A stretch of DNA of 64,000 nt from Thermotoga caldifontis AZM44c09. Lineage in GTDB: Bacteria; Thermotogota; Thermotogae; Thermotogales; DSM-5069. The notes beneath the pieces were generated by a model. It saw nothing but the letters and a program-made list of their open reading frames with translations. It searched no databases and had not been told where the DNA came from. The DNA is taken from NCBI RefSeq assembly GCF_000828655.1, contig NZ_AP014509.1, forward strand, positions 310,001 to 374,000, given 5' to 3'. Position 1 is the stretch's first letter. Every line of letters begins with the position of its first letter. Below, piece by piece: positions 14,647 to 22,865 of the stretch. A program made the position numbers and the translations under genes.

Positions 14647-16436
14647 CGGCTGTTACTCCTCAAGCTCGAGAACTGTGCGAGCCATGCACCCTGTGCCTGC
14701 ATCCTCGATACGACTTCTTCCATCGCTGAGAACTTGCTCCAGAGGTAGGCTTCCCGTTTCTGTAAGCGTTCGAGCATGTTTTCAAGTTGTTTCGCCAGAT
14801 TCCTCATCTGTTTTGTGATGGTTCCGCTGATGCCCGCGATACTGTCTATTCTTCCTCCGAACTTCGTCAGTTCTCTCAAATAAGACTGCACCTGCTGTGC
14901 AAAGCCGTTCGTGTCACCGAAGAAGGCCCAGACCTTCTCAGGACTCTCCGTGAGGACCGTTCTCAATCTGTCTTCGTCGAGCTCGAGTTTCCCCATCTTC
15001 ATGTTTTGATAGCCGAAACTGCTCGTCCTTATGCCGATTTGCCACAGATAAGAAATGTCACCCTCTATACGCGTCGTTATGAAGCCTCTCAGTTTGAAAA
15101 AGATCTCGTTCAAAAGTGGATCTCTTTGAAGCACTCCCTGAAGCTTTTCTTCTTCAGAAAGCTCCTCTTCGTTCTTGCCCGTCACGGGCTTCTCATTGTA
15201 CTTGTTGTAGATGTACTCCATGAGCTGGTTCCATCTGTCGACGAACTCTTTTATCTTCGAAACCACAGAGTCCGTATCGTTTTCGACGCTGAAGCTCACA
15301 GGAGTTTGAATCAACTCCTTCACCTTTATGGACAGGCCCATGTAAGTGAGTTCGCTCGTGGAGGAATAAAGATCGATCCAGTTCACACCGTCGCTGCTCA
15401 ACTGAACGTGTGTCGTGCCACCGATGTTGAACTGACCAATGTCCAGGCCGAGCAACTGAAGAAGGTTGGTTCCGTTGTCTTCCAGCAGTATCGTGTTCGG
15501 ACCGGTTTTGTTCGAAGTGATGATCAACCTGTCCGAGTTCGCATCGTATTCGGCCCTCACACCAGCTTCACTCGTGTTGATCGCATCTATCAGCTGTTTC
15601 AAAGTCATGTTCACGTTGAAGCTTATTTCTGTTCCGTTGATCTTCAACGTACCGCTCTCGATAGAAACGCCCCTGTAAGTCGAGATCTGTGAGAGGGTTT
15701 TATAAATCGAGACGGCACCGACGGGCGCCGTACTGCGAAGAACGTATTTTCCGTTTTCCTGAACGACGGGTGCATCGTTGAGGTTGAAGACGAAACCGAA
15801 CGTACCGCTCTCTGTCCTGATCGCGAAAGCCTGTGCACTTTCCAAAACCAATCTTCCATCCTCGAATCTGACGTTACCAGACCCAAAGATGTCGTCGAGC
15901 TTATCGATGATGTCTGAGATCGTGTCACCCGTGGAGATGTTGACGGTGTGGACCGTCGCTCCGAGCTGGATCTTCAAAACCGAATCGGTTGGGTTGTACC
16001 TGTACGTCAGATCGCCGAACCTGGTGGAAAGGTCCACGTCGGGTCCTATGGTTCTTCCACTCACCATGGAGCTTCTGCTCGCGACGGACAGAACCTTGAT
16101 TTGATAACTTCCAACGACGGCAGTGGCGGAAGCGTTTATGGAAATCTCCTCCGACTCGATAGAAACCTTCTTGGCCAGAAGCGTCGCCTGAAGTTTGAAG
16201 TTCGACAGGAAGGTCTCGAAACTTTCGAGTTTTTCTTCCAGTTGCTGGTATGCTTTCTGCTTCAAACCCAGGCTCTCGTATTTCTGGTACAGTCTTTCAG
16301 CGGGCCTGGCTTCGATCTGCATCAACGCATCGACTATGTCGGCCGTGTTCAACCCCGATGCCAAACCCCCGAACTGTATGTTCGACGATCTGTAGCGAAA
16401 GTTTATGCTCGAAGCGATCTTCGATATTGCATCCAT
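14643..16436 (-). CDS. fliD: Flagellar filament cap protein FliD (HAP2)
   Basis: 597 residues. The N-terminal FliD_N region has FGGLASGLNTADIVDALMQI and a coiled segment. The central part is beta-rich and variable, with two repeats of the small flagellin-hook-like domain (TISDIIDKLDDIF, TLKQLIDAINTSEAGV). The C-terminal FliD_C coiled coil ends near MEEVVSRMQAQGAW. FliD caps the growing filament and directs flagellin folding. It lies 3 bp behind flaG and is probably driven by the sigma-28-like promoter upstream of flaG. Its last codon overlaps the convergent rng stop. Confidence 0.95.
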   Translation of the reverse strand: MDAISKIASSINFRYRSSNIQFGGLASGLNTADIVDALMQIEARPAERLYQKYESLGLKQKAYQQLEEKLESFETFLSNFKLQATLLAKKVSIESEEISINASATAVVGSYQIKVLSVASRSSMVSGRTIGPDVDLSTRFGDLTYRYNPTDSVLKIQLGATVHTVNISTGDTISDIIDKLDDIFGSGNVRFEDGRLVLESAQAFAIRTESGTFGFVFNLNDAPVVQENGKYVLRSTAPVGAVSIYKTLSQISTYRGVSIESGTLKINGTEISFNVNMTLKQLIDAINTSEAGVRAEYDANSDRLIITSNKTGPNTILLEDNGTNLLQLLGLDIGQFNIGGTTHVQLSSDGVNWIDLYSSTSELTYMGLSIKVKELIQTPVSFSVENDTDSVVSKIKEFVDRWNQLMEYIYNKYNEKPVTGKNEEELSEEEKLQGVLQRDPLLNEIFFKLRGFITTRIEGDISYLWQIGIRTSSFGYQNMKMGKLELDEDRLRTVLTESPEKVWAFFGDTNGFAQQVQSYLRELTKFGGRIDSIAGISGTITKQMRNLAKQLENMLERLQKREAYLWSKFSAMEEVVSRMQAQGAWLAQFSSLRSNSR

Positions 16437-16439
16437 CGT

Positions 16440-16808
16440 TCACACCTTCTCGTCGAAGAGAATGCCCATCAATTCTTGAAGGTTCTTTGCAATCTTCACG
16501 GCCACCTCTGGTGGGATCTGCCTGACGATCTCGCCAGTTTCTCTGTCCTTTATCTTGATGATTATCATGTTGAGCTCACGTTCTATCGTGAACTGGGCCT
16601 CAGTTTTGAAGAATCTGCTCAATTTTTCGAACGTTTTCCTGAGAGATTCCATCGTTTTTGAGAGATCAACGTTATCTTCTTCCTGCTTCCTGGAAGATTC
16701 TTCTACAGTCCTCTGAACGTTCAGTTGCAATTGCTTTAGGCTCCCGCTCTGAACTCTCTCCAGATCCATGTTGCGCCGGGGATCCATCCTCACAGGGTCG
16801 ATGTTCAT
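16440..16808 (-). CDS. flaG: FlaG family flagellar protein
   Basis: 122 residues. The charged, helical N-terminal two thirds are variable. The C-terminal FlaG signature is clear: FTIERELNMIIIKIKDRETG, then EIVRQIPPEVAVKIAKNLQ. FlaG proteins accompany fliD in many bacteria and influence filament length. The ATG follows AAGGGGTG. The short leader fits a start from the sigma-28-like element at 16839-16865. Confidence 0.9.
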   Translation of the reverse strand: MNIDPVRMDPRRNMDLERVQSGSLKQLQLNVQRTVEESSRKQEEDNVDLSKTMESLRKTFEKLSRFFKTEAQFTIERELNMIIIKIKDRETGEIVRQIPPEVAVKIAKNLQELMGILFDEKV

Positions 16809-16838
16809 TGTTCAACACCCCTTCTCTACCTATATTAT

Positions 16839-16865
16839 TGATCGACCGAGGTGTAAACTCCTTTA
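16839..16865 (-). promoter_or_regulatory. Sigma-28 (FliA)-like promoter of flaG-fliD
   Basis: On the minus strand TAAA (16865-16862) is followed after exactly 15 bases by GTCGATCA (16846-16839). The consensus is TAAA-N15-GCCGATAA; the -10 part matches 6 of 8. The predicted start near 16832 leaves a ~24-base leader before flaG. fliD and flaG are late flagellar genes under FliA in many bacteria, which supports the reading. Confidence 0.6.
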
Positions 16866-16892
16866 GCGTGGTGTAGAATTTGAGCGGTGAAC

Positions 16893-18137
16893 ATGAGAAG
16901 GCCTCTGGTGATCCTCTTACTCACGTTTGTGGTGAGCTGTTTTGCATACGTTGGTCTGAAGATCGCTCTGGCCTCAGACGAACAGAGCAAGAAGGTTCTG
17001 GACGATGTGGCCAGATCGATCCTTTTACTCGTTCCTGAGAACGTGCGTGTCGTTCTCGAAGCAGACCAGGTTAAGTTGACTGCGAACGAGCACATCGCAG
17101 TTGAAGAGGAATTCACGCTCAGTTTTTCCGTTACTTACGATGCGACGAAGAACAGCTATTACGCGAGCTGGGTGGAGTCTGGCAACGTGGTTTACAGCTG
17201 CAGCTACTCGCCGAAGGAAGAGAGGCCTTACCGGGACTTCGTAAGAGAGTGTGTGCACTATCCCTTAGAGAAGGCCGCACTCAGATTGTTGGTGAAGAAC
17301 GCCTTTGGAAAATACCTGCGCATCACTTACCATCCTTCTGTGGACGAGTACAGCAGTTTCAGTCCAGACGGTAAATATTTTGCCTTCATAACCGACAGAC
17401 TCGGTGGTAACAGGAACATAGCCCTGCTGGACTTGCAACAGGGAAGTCTCAGGATTTTGCCCGTTTATGGCAGCAGCGAGTACTTTCCGAGGTTCTCCCC
17501 AGACGGTACCAGACTCGCCTTTCAGGGATCGCTCCACGGTTTCTGGAACATCTACGTCATGCCCATCGAGGACCACGCGAAAAACATCGTCCTCATTTCT
17601 GCGGGCAACGCGCCGGCCTATTCGCCAGCCTGGTTCGACGCGAACACCCTTCTGTACGTGCAGGACACTGAGACCGGTAACGCCATGTATCGCGCCACAC
17701 TCGCTCGGCGTCGCACCAAACTGAACATAGAAGGCTTCGACATGGTGTTCTCTCCCACCGTGTACGGTCAGACGATCTACTTCGTGGGACTGAAAGAAGC
17801 GAACTTTGGAATCTACGCACTCACGCCCGAAGGAAGTGTCGTCTGCATAGAGGATGGTTTCTACAACGAACACGATCCTGCGATCTCACCAGACGGAAGG
17901 TACTTGGCTTATTCCTGCAACTGTCTCGGGTACTACGCGATATGGGTCAAGGATCTGCAGACGGGCGAAAAATGGTGCCTCACAGAAGGATTGAAGCAAG
18001 ACACATTCTATCCATCCTTCTCACCAGATGGACGACTCGTTGGTTTCAGCGCCAGCGAAGGTTTCTTCGAACCAGACATCTGGTTCGTGAGATTCTTCAA
18101 ACCTTCAGATGCTCAAGAGAAATCTTCTCTTCCTTAG
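16893..18137 (+). CDS. TolB-like beta-propeller protein, exported
   Basis: About 414 residues from ATG 16893, just behind GGTGA; a GTG at 16887 is an alternative. The N-terminus has a signal sequence (RRPLVILLLTFVVSCFA). After an N-terminal alpha/beta domain (about 25-150) come several PD40/WD40-like blades marked by repeated FSPDG or SPDGR motifs (SSFSPDGKY, PRFSPDGTR, AISPDGRY, PSFSPDGR). It resembles TolB, but no Tol-Pal genes are present, so the role in the periplasmic space is unknown. The 3' end overlaps the convergent cheW by 41 bp. Confidence 0.8.
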   Translation: MRRPLVILLLTFVVSCFAYVGLKIALASDEQSKKVLDDVARSILLLVPENVRVVLEADQVKLTANEHIAVEEEFTLSFSVTYDATKNSYYASWVESGNVVYSCSYSPKEERPYRDFVRECVHYPLEKAALRLLVKNAFGKYLRITYHPSVDEYSSFSPDGKYFAFITDRLGGNRNIALLDLQQGSLRILPVYGSSEYFPRFSPDGTRLAFQGSLHGFWNIYVMPIEDHAKNIVLISAGNAPAYSPAWFDANTLLYVQDTETGNAMYRATLARRRTKLNIEGFDMVFSPTVYGQTIYFVGLKEANFGIYALTPEGSVVCIEDGFYNEHDPAISPDGRYLAYSCNCLGYYAIWVKDLQTGEKWCLTEGLKQDTFYPSFSPDGRLVGFSASEGFFEPDIWFVRFFKPSDAQEKSSLP

Positions 18138-18549
18138 AGAGTATCTCTTCCGCGTTGAGTATGATCAAAAGTTCTTCTCCCAGTTTGGCTATTCCCAGTA
18201 TGAAGTTCGCGCGTGTGCCCCCAACACCGGTTGGAGGTTGCTCTATCTGTTTGTCGCTCAGTGTGAGCACCTCGTGCACCTGATCGACCAGCAGGCCGAC
18301 CTTTTTGTCCTTCATGTTGACGACAATGATCTTCGCGGAGCTCGATCTGCCCGTGCCTGGCATGGAAAACTTTTTCTTCAGGTTGATGATCGGGATCACG
18401 TTACCGCGCAGGTTCATGATGCCTTCGACGTAGTCGGCAGATTCTGGCAGTTTTACGATTTTTCCTACCTCCACTATGCTGTCTATGTTCATGATGTCGA
18501 GCGCGAACTTCTCCTCGCCGAGGGCGAAGCTGACGACCTTGAGTTCCAT
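18097..18549 (-). CDS. cheW: Chemotaxis coupling protein CheW
   Basis: 150 residues. The ATG at 18549 is preferred to a further upstream in-frame start because AGAGAGGTGAAA precedes it and MELKVVSFALGEEKFALDI is the normal CheW N-terminus. It has the two SH3-like subdomains, with YVEGIMNLRGNVIPIINLKK and VGLLVDQVHEVL. CheW links CheA to receptor arrays. It is the last gene of the carboxyltransferase operon, only 14 bp after the biotin carrier, an odd setting for a chemotaxis gene. T. maritima has a separate cheAWY operon, so this could be a second CheW. Confidence 0.93.
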   Translation of the reverse strand: MELKVVSFALGEEKFALDIMNIDSIVEVGKIVKLPESADYVEGIMNLRGNVIPIINLKKKFSMPGTGRSSSAKIIVVNMKDKKVGLLVDQVHEVLTLSDKQIEQPPTGVGGTRANFILGIAKLGEELLIILNAEEILSKEEKISLEHLKV

Positions 18550-18563
18550 ATTTTCACCTCTCT

Positions 18564-18986
18564 TCAACCTATGATGAGCAAAGTTTGCTGGGTCTCGACG
18601 TTGTCTCCTTCCTTCACGAGAACCTTGAGCACAGTGCCTTCGTGCTCGCTGATGATGTCGTTCTCCATCTTCATAGCCTCGAGGACCAGAAGTTTCTGAC
18701 CGCGCTTCACTTGCTGACCTTCGCTCACGTGCACCTTGACGATGAGCCCGGACATGGGCGCTTTGACTTCAACGCCACCAGTTTTCGGTGCAACTTGCTC
18801 CCTACGTTGTTCCACCTTGACAGGCTCTGGTTTCGCAGCTTGTACTGGTAACTGTTGTGGTTTTTCGACTTGTTGTGGTTTTTCAACCGTTTGTTGAACG
18901 GATTGAACGATCGGAGAACCTCCGATCTCCTCAACCTCGACGATGTATTCTTTGTTGTTTATCACCACCCTGAACTTGCGCGCCAT
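18564..18986 (-). CDS. Biotin carboxyl carrier protein of a decarboxylase/carboxylase
   Basis: 140 residues from ATG 18986, with AAGGAG upstream. The N-terminal segment (1-25) and a Pro/Gln/Glu-rich flexible linker (about 30-70) lead to a biotinyl domain (about 71-140) with the biotinylated K106 in EAMKMEND. It carries CO2 between the carboxyltransferase (19329-20870) and a membrane decarboxylase or biotin carboxylase. It corresponds to the gamma subunit of methylmalonyl-CoA decarboxylase. Its 5' end overlaps the OadG-like gene by 25 bp. Confidence 0.9.
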   Translation of the reverse strand: MARKFRVVINNKEYIVEVEEIGGSPIVQSVQQTVEKPQQVEKPQQLPVQAAKPEPVKVEQRREQVAPKTGGVEVKAPMSGLIVKVHVSEGQQVKRGQKLLVLEAMKMENDIISEHEGTVLKVLVKEGDNVETQQTLLIIG

Positions 18987-19318
18987 CCTCTCGCTCCTTT
19001 CCATCCGCTCTTTCTCCAACTCATCGTTCTCTCCTCAAGGGTGAAGACTCTTCCTTTTGGCTGTACTGTTGCCTTCTGCTCCGAGCTCATGTAGGCCATC
19101 AGCGCCCCGATTATGGCCGCCTCGATGGGTTCACTGGACTCTGGCTCCACCTTCTCTTCGGCCTTCACACTCGTTTCTGTTGCGGTGGTCGTGGTGTCGG
19201 AAACTTTGCGCTGTCTCGCCGTGAAGATCTTTCCCATTATCACGAAGATGGTGTACAGAATGACGAAAGTGAGAAAAACAGACCCCATGCCAACGACAAG
19301 AATTGTGGTGTTAGACAC
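18962..19318 (-). CDS. OadG-like small membrane subunit of a sodium-pumping decarboxylase
   Basis: 118 residues from GTG 19318, chosen because GAGGTGAGG lies just upstream; a GTG three codons earlier has no site. One N-terminal membrane helix (about 4-28) is followed by a basic stretch, a Thr/Glu-rich linker, then EPIEAAIIGALMAYMS near residue 65. This is the OadG/MmdD layout. Such subunits assemble the decarboxylase complex and anchor it to the membrane beta subunit. No OadB/MmdB gene is present in the window. Confidence 0.78.
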   Translation of the reverse strand: MSNTTILVVGMGSVFLTFVILYTIFVIMGKIFTARQRKVSDTTTTATETSVKAEEKVEPESSEPIEAAIIGALMAYMSSEQKATVQPKGRVFTLEERTMSWRKSGWKGARGWRASSGW

Positions 19319-19328
19319 CGTCCTCACC

Positions 19329-20870
19329 TCACAGGGGGATATTACCGTGCTTCTTCTTGGGCAGAGATTGGACCTTCGTTCGGCAGATCTCCAGAGCCCT
19401 CGCGATCCACTCCCTCGTCTTGGCTGGTTCTATGATCGCATCTATGTATCCACGAGATGCCGCCACGTAGGGGTTTGCAAACGTGTCTCGATAGAGTTTT
19501 ACCAGTTCCTTCCTCTTTTCCTCGGGGTTCGGTGCGCTCTCTATTTCCTTTCTGAAGATGATGTTTGCGGCCCCATCAGGCCCCATAACCGCGATTTCAG
19601 CCGTTGGCCATGCGGCGACCAGGTCTGCTCCGAGGTGCTTGCTGCCCATCGCGATGTACGCGCCCCCGTAAGCTTTTCTCAGTATAACGGTGATCTTCGG
19701 CACAGTTGCTTCGCTGTAAGCGAACAGAAGTTTTGCGCCGTGCCTTATGATACCGCCGTGTTCCTGCTGTACACCGGGTAGATAACCTGGGGTATCCACG
19801 AACGTTACGATGGGTATGTTGAAGCAATCGAGGAAGCGTATGAACCTGGCAGCTTTGTCGGAAGAATCTATGTCGAGCGAGCCTGCGAGCACCGAAGGCT
19901 GGTTCGCAACGATTCCCACGCTCATACCCGCGATCCTCGCAAAGCCCACGACGATGTTTCGAGCGAAATGCTTGTGCACTTCGAAGAAGCTACCCTCGTC
20001 TACGACCATCTCGATGACTTTCCGAACGTCGTAACTCTTCGTGGGCTCCACGGGTACAACGTCGTTGATCTCTTCGCTCATGGAAAGCGAATAGTCCCCG
20101 GGGATGTACTCGGGTTCCTCCAGATTGTTCTGCGGAATGTAAGAAAGGAGCTTTTTGATGATCTCGATGGCTTCCTGTTCGTTGGCCGCCAAAAAGTGGG
20201 CGTTTCCACTCTTGGAGTTGTGGACGTACGCACCGCCGAGATCTTCCTGGCTAATCTCTTCACCGGTGACGGCCTTGATAACGTTGGGACCGGTTATGAA
20301 CATCTTGGCGGTCTTGTCGATCATCACAACGAAGTCCGTTATCGCGGGTGAGTACACCGCTCCTCCCGCGCACGGTCCGGCGATGAGCGTGATCTGGGGT
20401 ATCACACCGGACGCGAGCGTGTTCCTGTAGAAGATTCCCCCATAACCGAACAGTGAATCGACACCTTCCTGAATCCTCGCTCCTCCCGAATCGTTGATAC
20501 CGATCAGGGGAATGCCCAGCTCCATCGCCAAATCCATGAGTTTCATGATCTTCTTCGCGTGCATTTCGCCCAGAGATCCGCCCATCACGGTGAAGTCCTG
20601 CGAGAAGACCGCGACCATCCTTCCATTGATCTTTCCGATCCCCGTCACAACGCCGTCACACGGAAGCTCTTCCTTGTCCAGGCCGAACGCCGTGGCCCTG
20701 TGCTTGACGAATTTGTCTATCTCCACGAAGGATCCTTCGTCCAGCAGGAGTGAGAGCCTCTCCCTGGCCGTCAGTTTACCCTGTGCGTGTTGCTTTTCTA
20801 TTCTTTCAGTTCCTCCACCGAGCTCAACTTTGTGTTCGAGTTCTCTGAGATTTCTGATCAATTCTTCCAT
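19329..20870 (-). CDS. mmdA: Methylmalonyl-CoA decarboxylase/propionyl-CoA carboxylase carboxyltransferase subunit
   Basis: 513 residues, the standard length for acyl-CoA carboxyltransferase beta-type subunits. Two crotonase-fold halves are visible. The N-half has ARERLSLLLDEGSF, QDFTVMGGSLG, NDSGGARIQEGV and the oxyanion loop GPCAGGAVYSPA. The C-half has FVDTPGYLPG, HGGIIRHGAKLL and KAYGGAYIAMGSKHLGAD. It transfers a carboxyl group between biotin and methylmalonyl-CoA or propionyl-CoA. The OadG-like and carrier genes next to it, with no biotin carboxylase, favour the sodium-pumping decarboxylase over the ATP-dependent carboxylase. The ATG follows GAGGGGG. Confidence 0.9.
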   Translation of the reverse strand: MEELIRNLRELEHKVELGGGTERIEKQHAQGKLTARERLSLLLDEGSFVEIDKFVKHRATAFGLDKEELPCDGVVTGIGKINGRMVAVFSQDFTVMGGSLGEMHAKKIMKLMDLAMELGIPLIGINDSGGARIQEGVDSLFGYGGIFYRNTLASGVIPQITLIAGPCAGGAVYSPAITDFVVMIDKTAKMFITGPNVIKAVTGEEISQEDLGGAYVHNSKSGNAHFLAANEQEAIEIIKKLLSYIPQNNLEEPEYIPGDYSLSMSEEINDVVPVEPTKSYDVRKVIEMVVDEGSFFEVHKHFARNIVVGFARIAGMSVGIVANQPSVLAGSLDIDSSDKAARFIRFLDCFNIPIVTFVDTPGYLPGVQQEHGGIIRHGAKLLFAYSEATVPKITVILRKAYGGAYIAMGSKHLGADLVAAWPTAEIAVMGPDGAANIIFRKEIESAPNPEEKRKELVKLYRDTFANPYVAASRGYIDAIIEPAKTREWIARALEICRTKVQSLPKKKHGNIPL

Positions 20871-20882
20871 GCCTATTCCCCC

Positions 20883-21290
20883 TCAATGGTGGCCTTCCAC
20901 CAGTTCGACGAGGACTCCGCCGACCGACTTTGGATGCAGAAACAGCACGCGCGTTCCGCCTGCACCGGGTCTTGGAGCATCAGAAAGGGGCTGAAAACCC
21001 AACTTCTTGGCGAGCTCAACCGCTTCGTCTATCCCCGTCACGTTGAAGGCGATGTGGTGGATGCCCTCTCCCCTGCTCTCCAGAAACTTGTTGATCTCCG
21101 ATTGTTCGTTGATGGGCTCCAAAAGCTCGATCTTGCTTTCTCCCACCTTCATCATGTAGACGCGTAGACCCCTTTCGGGAAGCTCTTCCGTGTGGACGTC
21201 CTTTAAACCGAGGAAATCGGTGTAGAACTTCAATCTTTCCGAAGCGTTTCTCACCGCGATTCCCACATGGTCTATCCTTTTAACCTGCAT
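20883..21290 (-). CDS. mce: Methylmalonyl-CoA epimerase
   Basis: 135 residues, a single vicinal-oxygen-chelate domain pair. ATG 21290 is preferred, with GGGAGGCGGAG upstream, over a TTG six codons earlier. Family marks are RIDHVGIAVRN at the N-terminus, KIELLEPINEQS, GIHHIAFNV and the C-terminal VGGVLVELVE, which hold the metal-binding His/Gln/Glu set. It interconverts the R and S forms of methylmalonyl-CoA, and its place before mmdA makes the substrate assignment firm. Confidence 0.93.
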   Translation of the reverse strand: MQVKRIDHVGIAVRNASERLKFYTDFLGLKDVHTEELPERGLRVYMMKVGESKIELLEPINEQSEINKFLESRGEGIHHIAFNVTGIDEAVELAKKLGFQPLSDAPRPGAGGTRVLFLHPKSVGGVLVELVEGHH

Positions 21291-21332
21291 ACACTCCGCC
21301 TCCCTCAAAATTTTGATGGGGCGAATGCCCCA

Positions 21333-21548
21333 TCACGCAGCTTCTTCGCTTTTCTCCTCTTTCTTGCTTTCGTTCTTTCTGTTGTCGGTGACGTAGAAGC
21401 CGCTACCTTTGAACACCACGGCAACCCTGCCTACGGATCTTTTCATCCGCGTGCCACAGTCGCAAACGACGGAAGGATTTTCGTTCATGCCGTGGAAGAC
21501 TCGTCTTTCTGAACCGCATTTCTCACACACGTACCTGTAGAACGGCAT
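21333..21548 (-). CDS. FmdB-type zinc-ribbon protein
   Basis: 71 residues. The ATG at 21548 has GGAGGTG upstream and gives the family start MPFYRYVC. A zinc ribbon is formed by C8, C11, C29 and C31. An acidic and basic low-complexity tail (KNESKKEEKSEEAA) follows. FmdB-like proteins are found beside many operons, often with CoA or amide metabolism, and act as putative regulators, but the function is not established. It heads the methylmalonyl-CoA operon, 42 bp before the epimerase. Confidence 0.85.
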   Translation of the reverse strand: MPFYRYVCEKCGSERRVFHGMNENPSVVCDCGTRMKRSVGRVAVVFKGSGFYVTDNRKNESKKEEKSEEAA

Positions 21549-21631
21549 CTGCACCACCTCCTGATCGATTCGTTCGTGTATCTCTCGTATATTATGCTAC
21601 CCAAACAATTTTGCCGAATGGTTAATACGTC

Positions 21632-22075
21632 TTAAATGAGGATCAAACCACGCTCGGCGTAAGCCTTCGCCAGGCAGAGCATCTGTCCCCAGCCGTAAGC
21701 ACAGCCAAGAGCGATCGGTAGTTCCCTCTCACCGTCGATGAGAACAGAGTCCTCGACCTTCAACCAGGTTCCTTCGTTTCCGTCCGGCGTGAACGTCATC
21801 TTCACTCTCGATCTGAATCCGTCTTCGTACTCGTACCACCAGAACTCGAAAACTTTCAGTGGTTGTATGAACACCACAACGCCCCTGTCTTCGACCACCT
21901 CGTCTGCCGTGATCCTCTTCCATCGAAAGCGGATCTGCCCGCCTTCGAAGAGCTCCATGCTCATACCGTCCGTGAACCACGGGTCCCAACCGTTTGGACA
22001 GACAAAGATGTTCCACAACCTCTCCACCGGCACTCTGAAATGCTCCACGAAGTGCATCTTCACAGTTTGAAGCAT
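21632..22075 (-). CDS. SRPBCC/AHSA1-domain protein
   Basis: About 147 residues if ATG 22075 is used; GTG 22063 and ATG 22057 are alternatives, and none has a strong ribosome-binding site. The fold marks are VEHFRVPVERLWNIFVCPNG near the N-terminus, FEGGQIRFRWKRI, VFEFWWYEYEDG and a C-terminal amphipathic helix starting GCAYGWGQML. These helix-grip proteins bind hydrophobic ligands in a cavity, and no partner or substrate can be named. It is transcribed away from the membrane protein at 22143. Confidence 0.75.
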   Translation of the reverse strand: MLQTVKMHFVEHFRVPVERLWNIFVCPNGWDPWFTDGMSMELFEGGQIRFRWKRITADEVVEDRGVVVFIQPLKVFEFWWYEYEDGFRSRVKMTFTPDGNEGTWLKVEDSVLIDGERELPIALGCAYGWGQMLCLAKAYAERGLILI

Positions 22076-22142
22076 ATGCAGCACCAGAACAATTCTACTA
22101 CGACGTTCTGATAAAATAAAAGTGTGCGAGGGGGATGAGTGA

Positions 22143-22865
22143 GTGAATTCAGAATTTCTCAAGCCTCACGTGGTTCTCGAACTCTGGTACCTCGTCGTAC
22201 CCATAAGTGTCTTCGTCGTCCTGGCCGCGAAATATTTGGAGAACATCCTCATGCCGATGCTCGGTTTCCTGCTCGGTGGATTCTTCCTCAGCCCGTTGCT
22301 CATCGAATGGATGGGTAAGGTGGAATTTCTTAAAGGTTTGCAGGAAAAATTGATCGAGAACTCCACGCTGAACCTCATCTTCGTGGTTGTCCTCGGTGTT
22401 CTGTGCGGAGCCGTGCTGTACGGTCTGTACAAAATCTTCGTCTTTCTGGTGGGATTTCTCGCGGGCGGTGCGCTCGGTTACTTCATAACTCTGATCGTTG
22501 TTCGGGGAAGAGAACTCGGCACCGTGGGTCAGTTCGACCTCAACGTGCTCGTCCCGGTAGGGGTGGGGATCGTACTGGGACTGATCTGCGGGCTGATAGC
22601 GGTTAGAAAAAGTGCTCAGGTGCTGGCTGTCATATCTCTACTCGTTGCGAGTTATCTGCTGGCCTTCTCTGCCGTCGGCTGGCTGTACGTGTGGATCACG
22701 AAGAGTCCCAAACAGGAAGTGTCGAAACTGTTCGAGAGTCAACCGATCGTCTTTGCGCTGATCTTCGTCTGGCTGATCCTTCTCGTTCTCGGACTGTTTC
22801 TGAATTTTCGAAAGAGGGCCAGACAGGCCCCCGCAGAAAAGGAAACCGGCAAGCTCAATCACTGA
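22143..22865 (+). CDS. Polytopic membrane protein, DUF4203/TMEM198-like
   Basis: 240 residues from GTG 22143, behind GAGGGGGATGAG. Six to seven hydrophobic helices are visible, several rich in small residues (MLGFLLGGFFLSPLL, FLVGFLAGGALGYF, VGVGIVLGLICGLIA). That glycine-patterned layout is seen in DUF4203/TMEM198-like proteins. The C-terminus is basic and cytosolic. No function is known. A TAAAAT at 22112-22117 may be its -10 element. Its 3' end overlaps the convergent thioredoxin gene by 11 bp. Confidence 0.7.
   Translation: MNSEFLKPHVVLELWYLVVPISVFVVLAAKYLENILMPMLGFLLGGFFLSPLLIEWMGKVEFLKGLQEKLIENSTLNLIFVVVLGVLCGAVLYGLYKIFVFLVGFLAGGALGYFITLIVVRGRELGTVGQFDLNVLVPVGVGIVLGLICGLIAVRKSAQVLAVISLLVASYLLAFSAVGWLYVWITKSPKQEVSKLFESQPIVFALIFVWLILLVLGLFLNFRKRARQAPAEKETGKLNH

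Noticed and set aside
16874-16879. TAGAAT as a -10 element for the TolB-like gene
   Set aside because: No -35 at 15-19 bases and it lies almost on the start codon. It cannot be told from chance.
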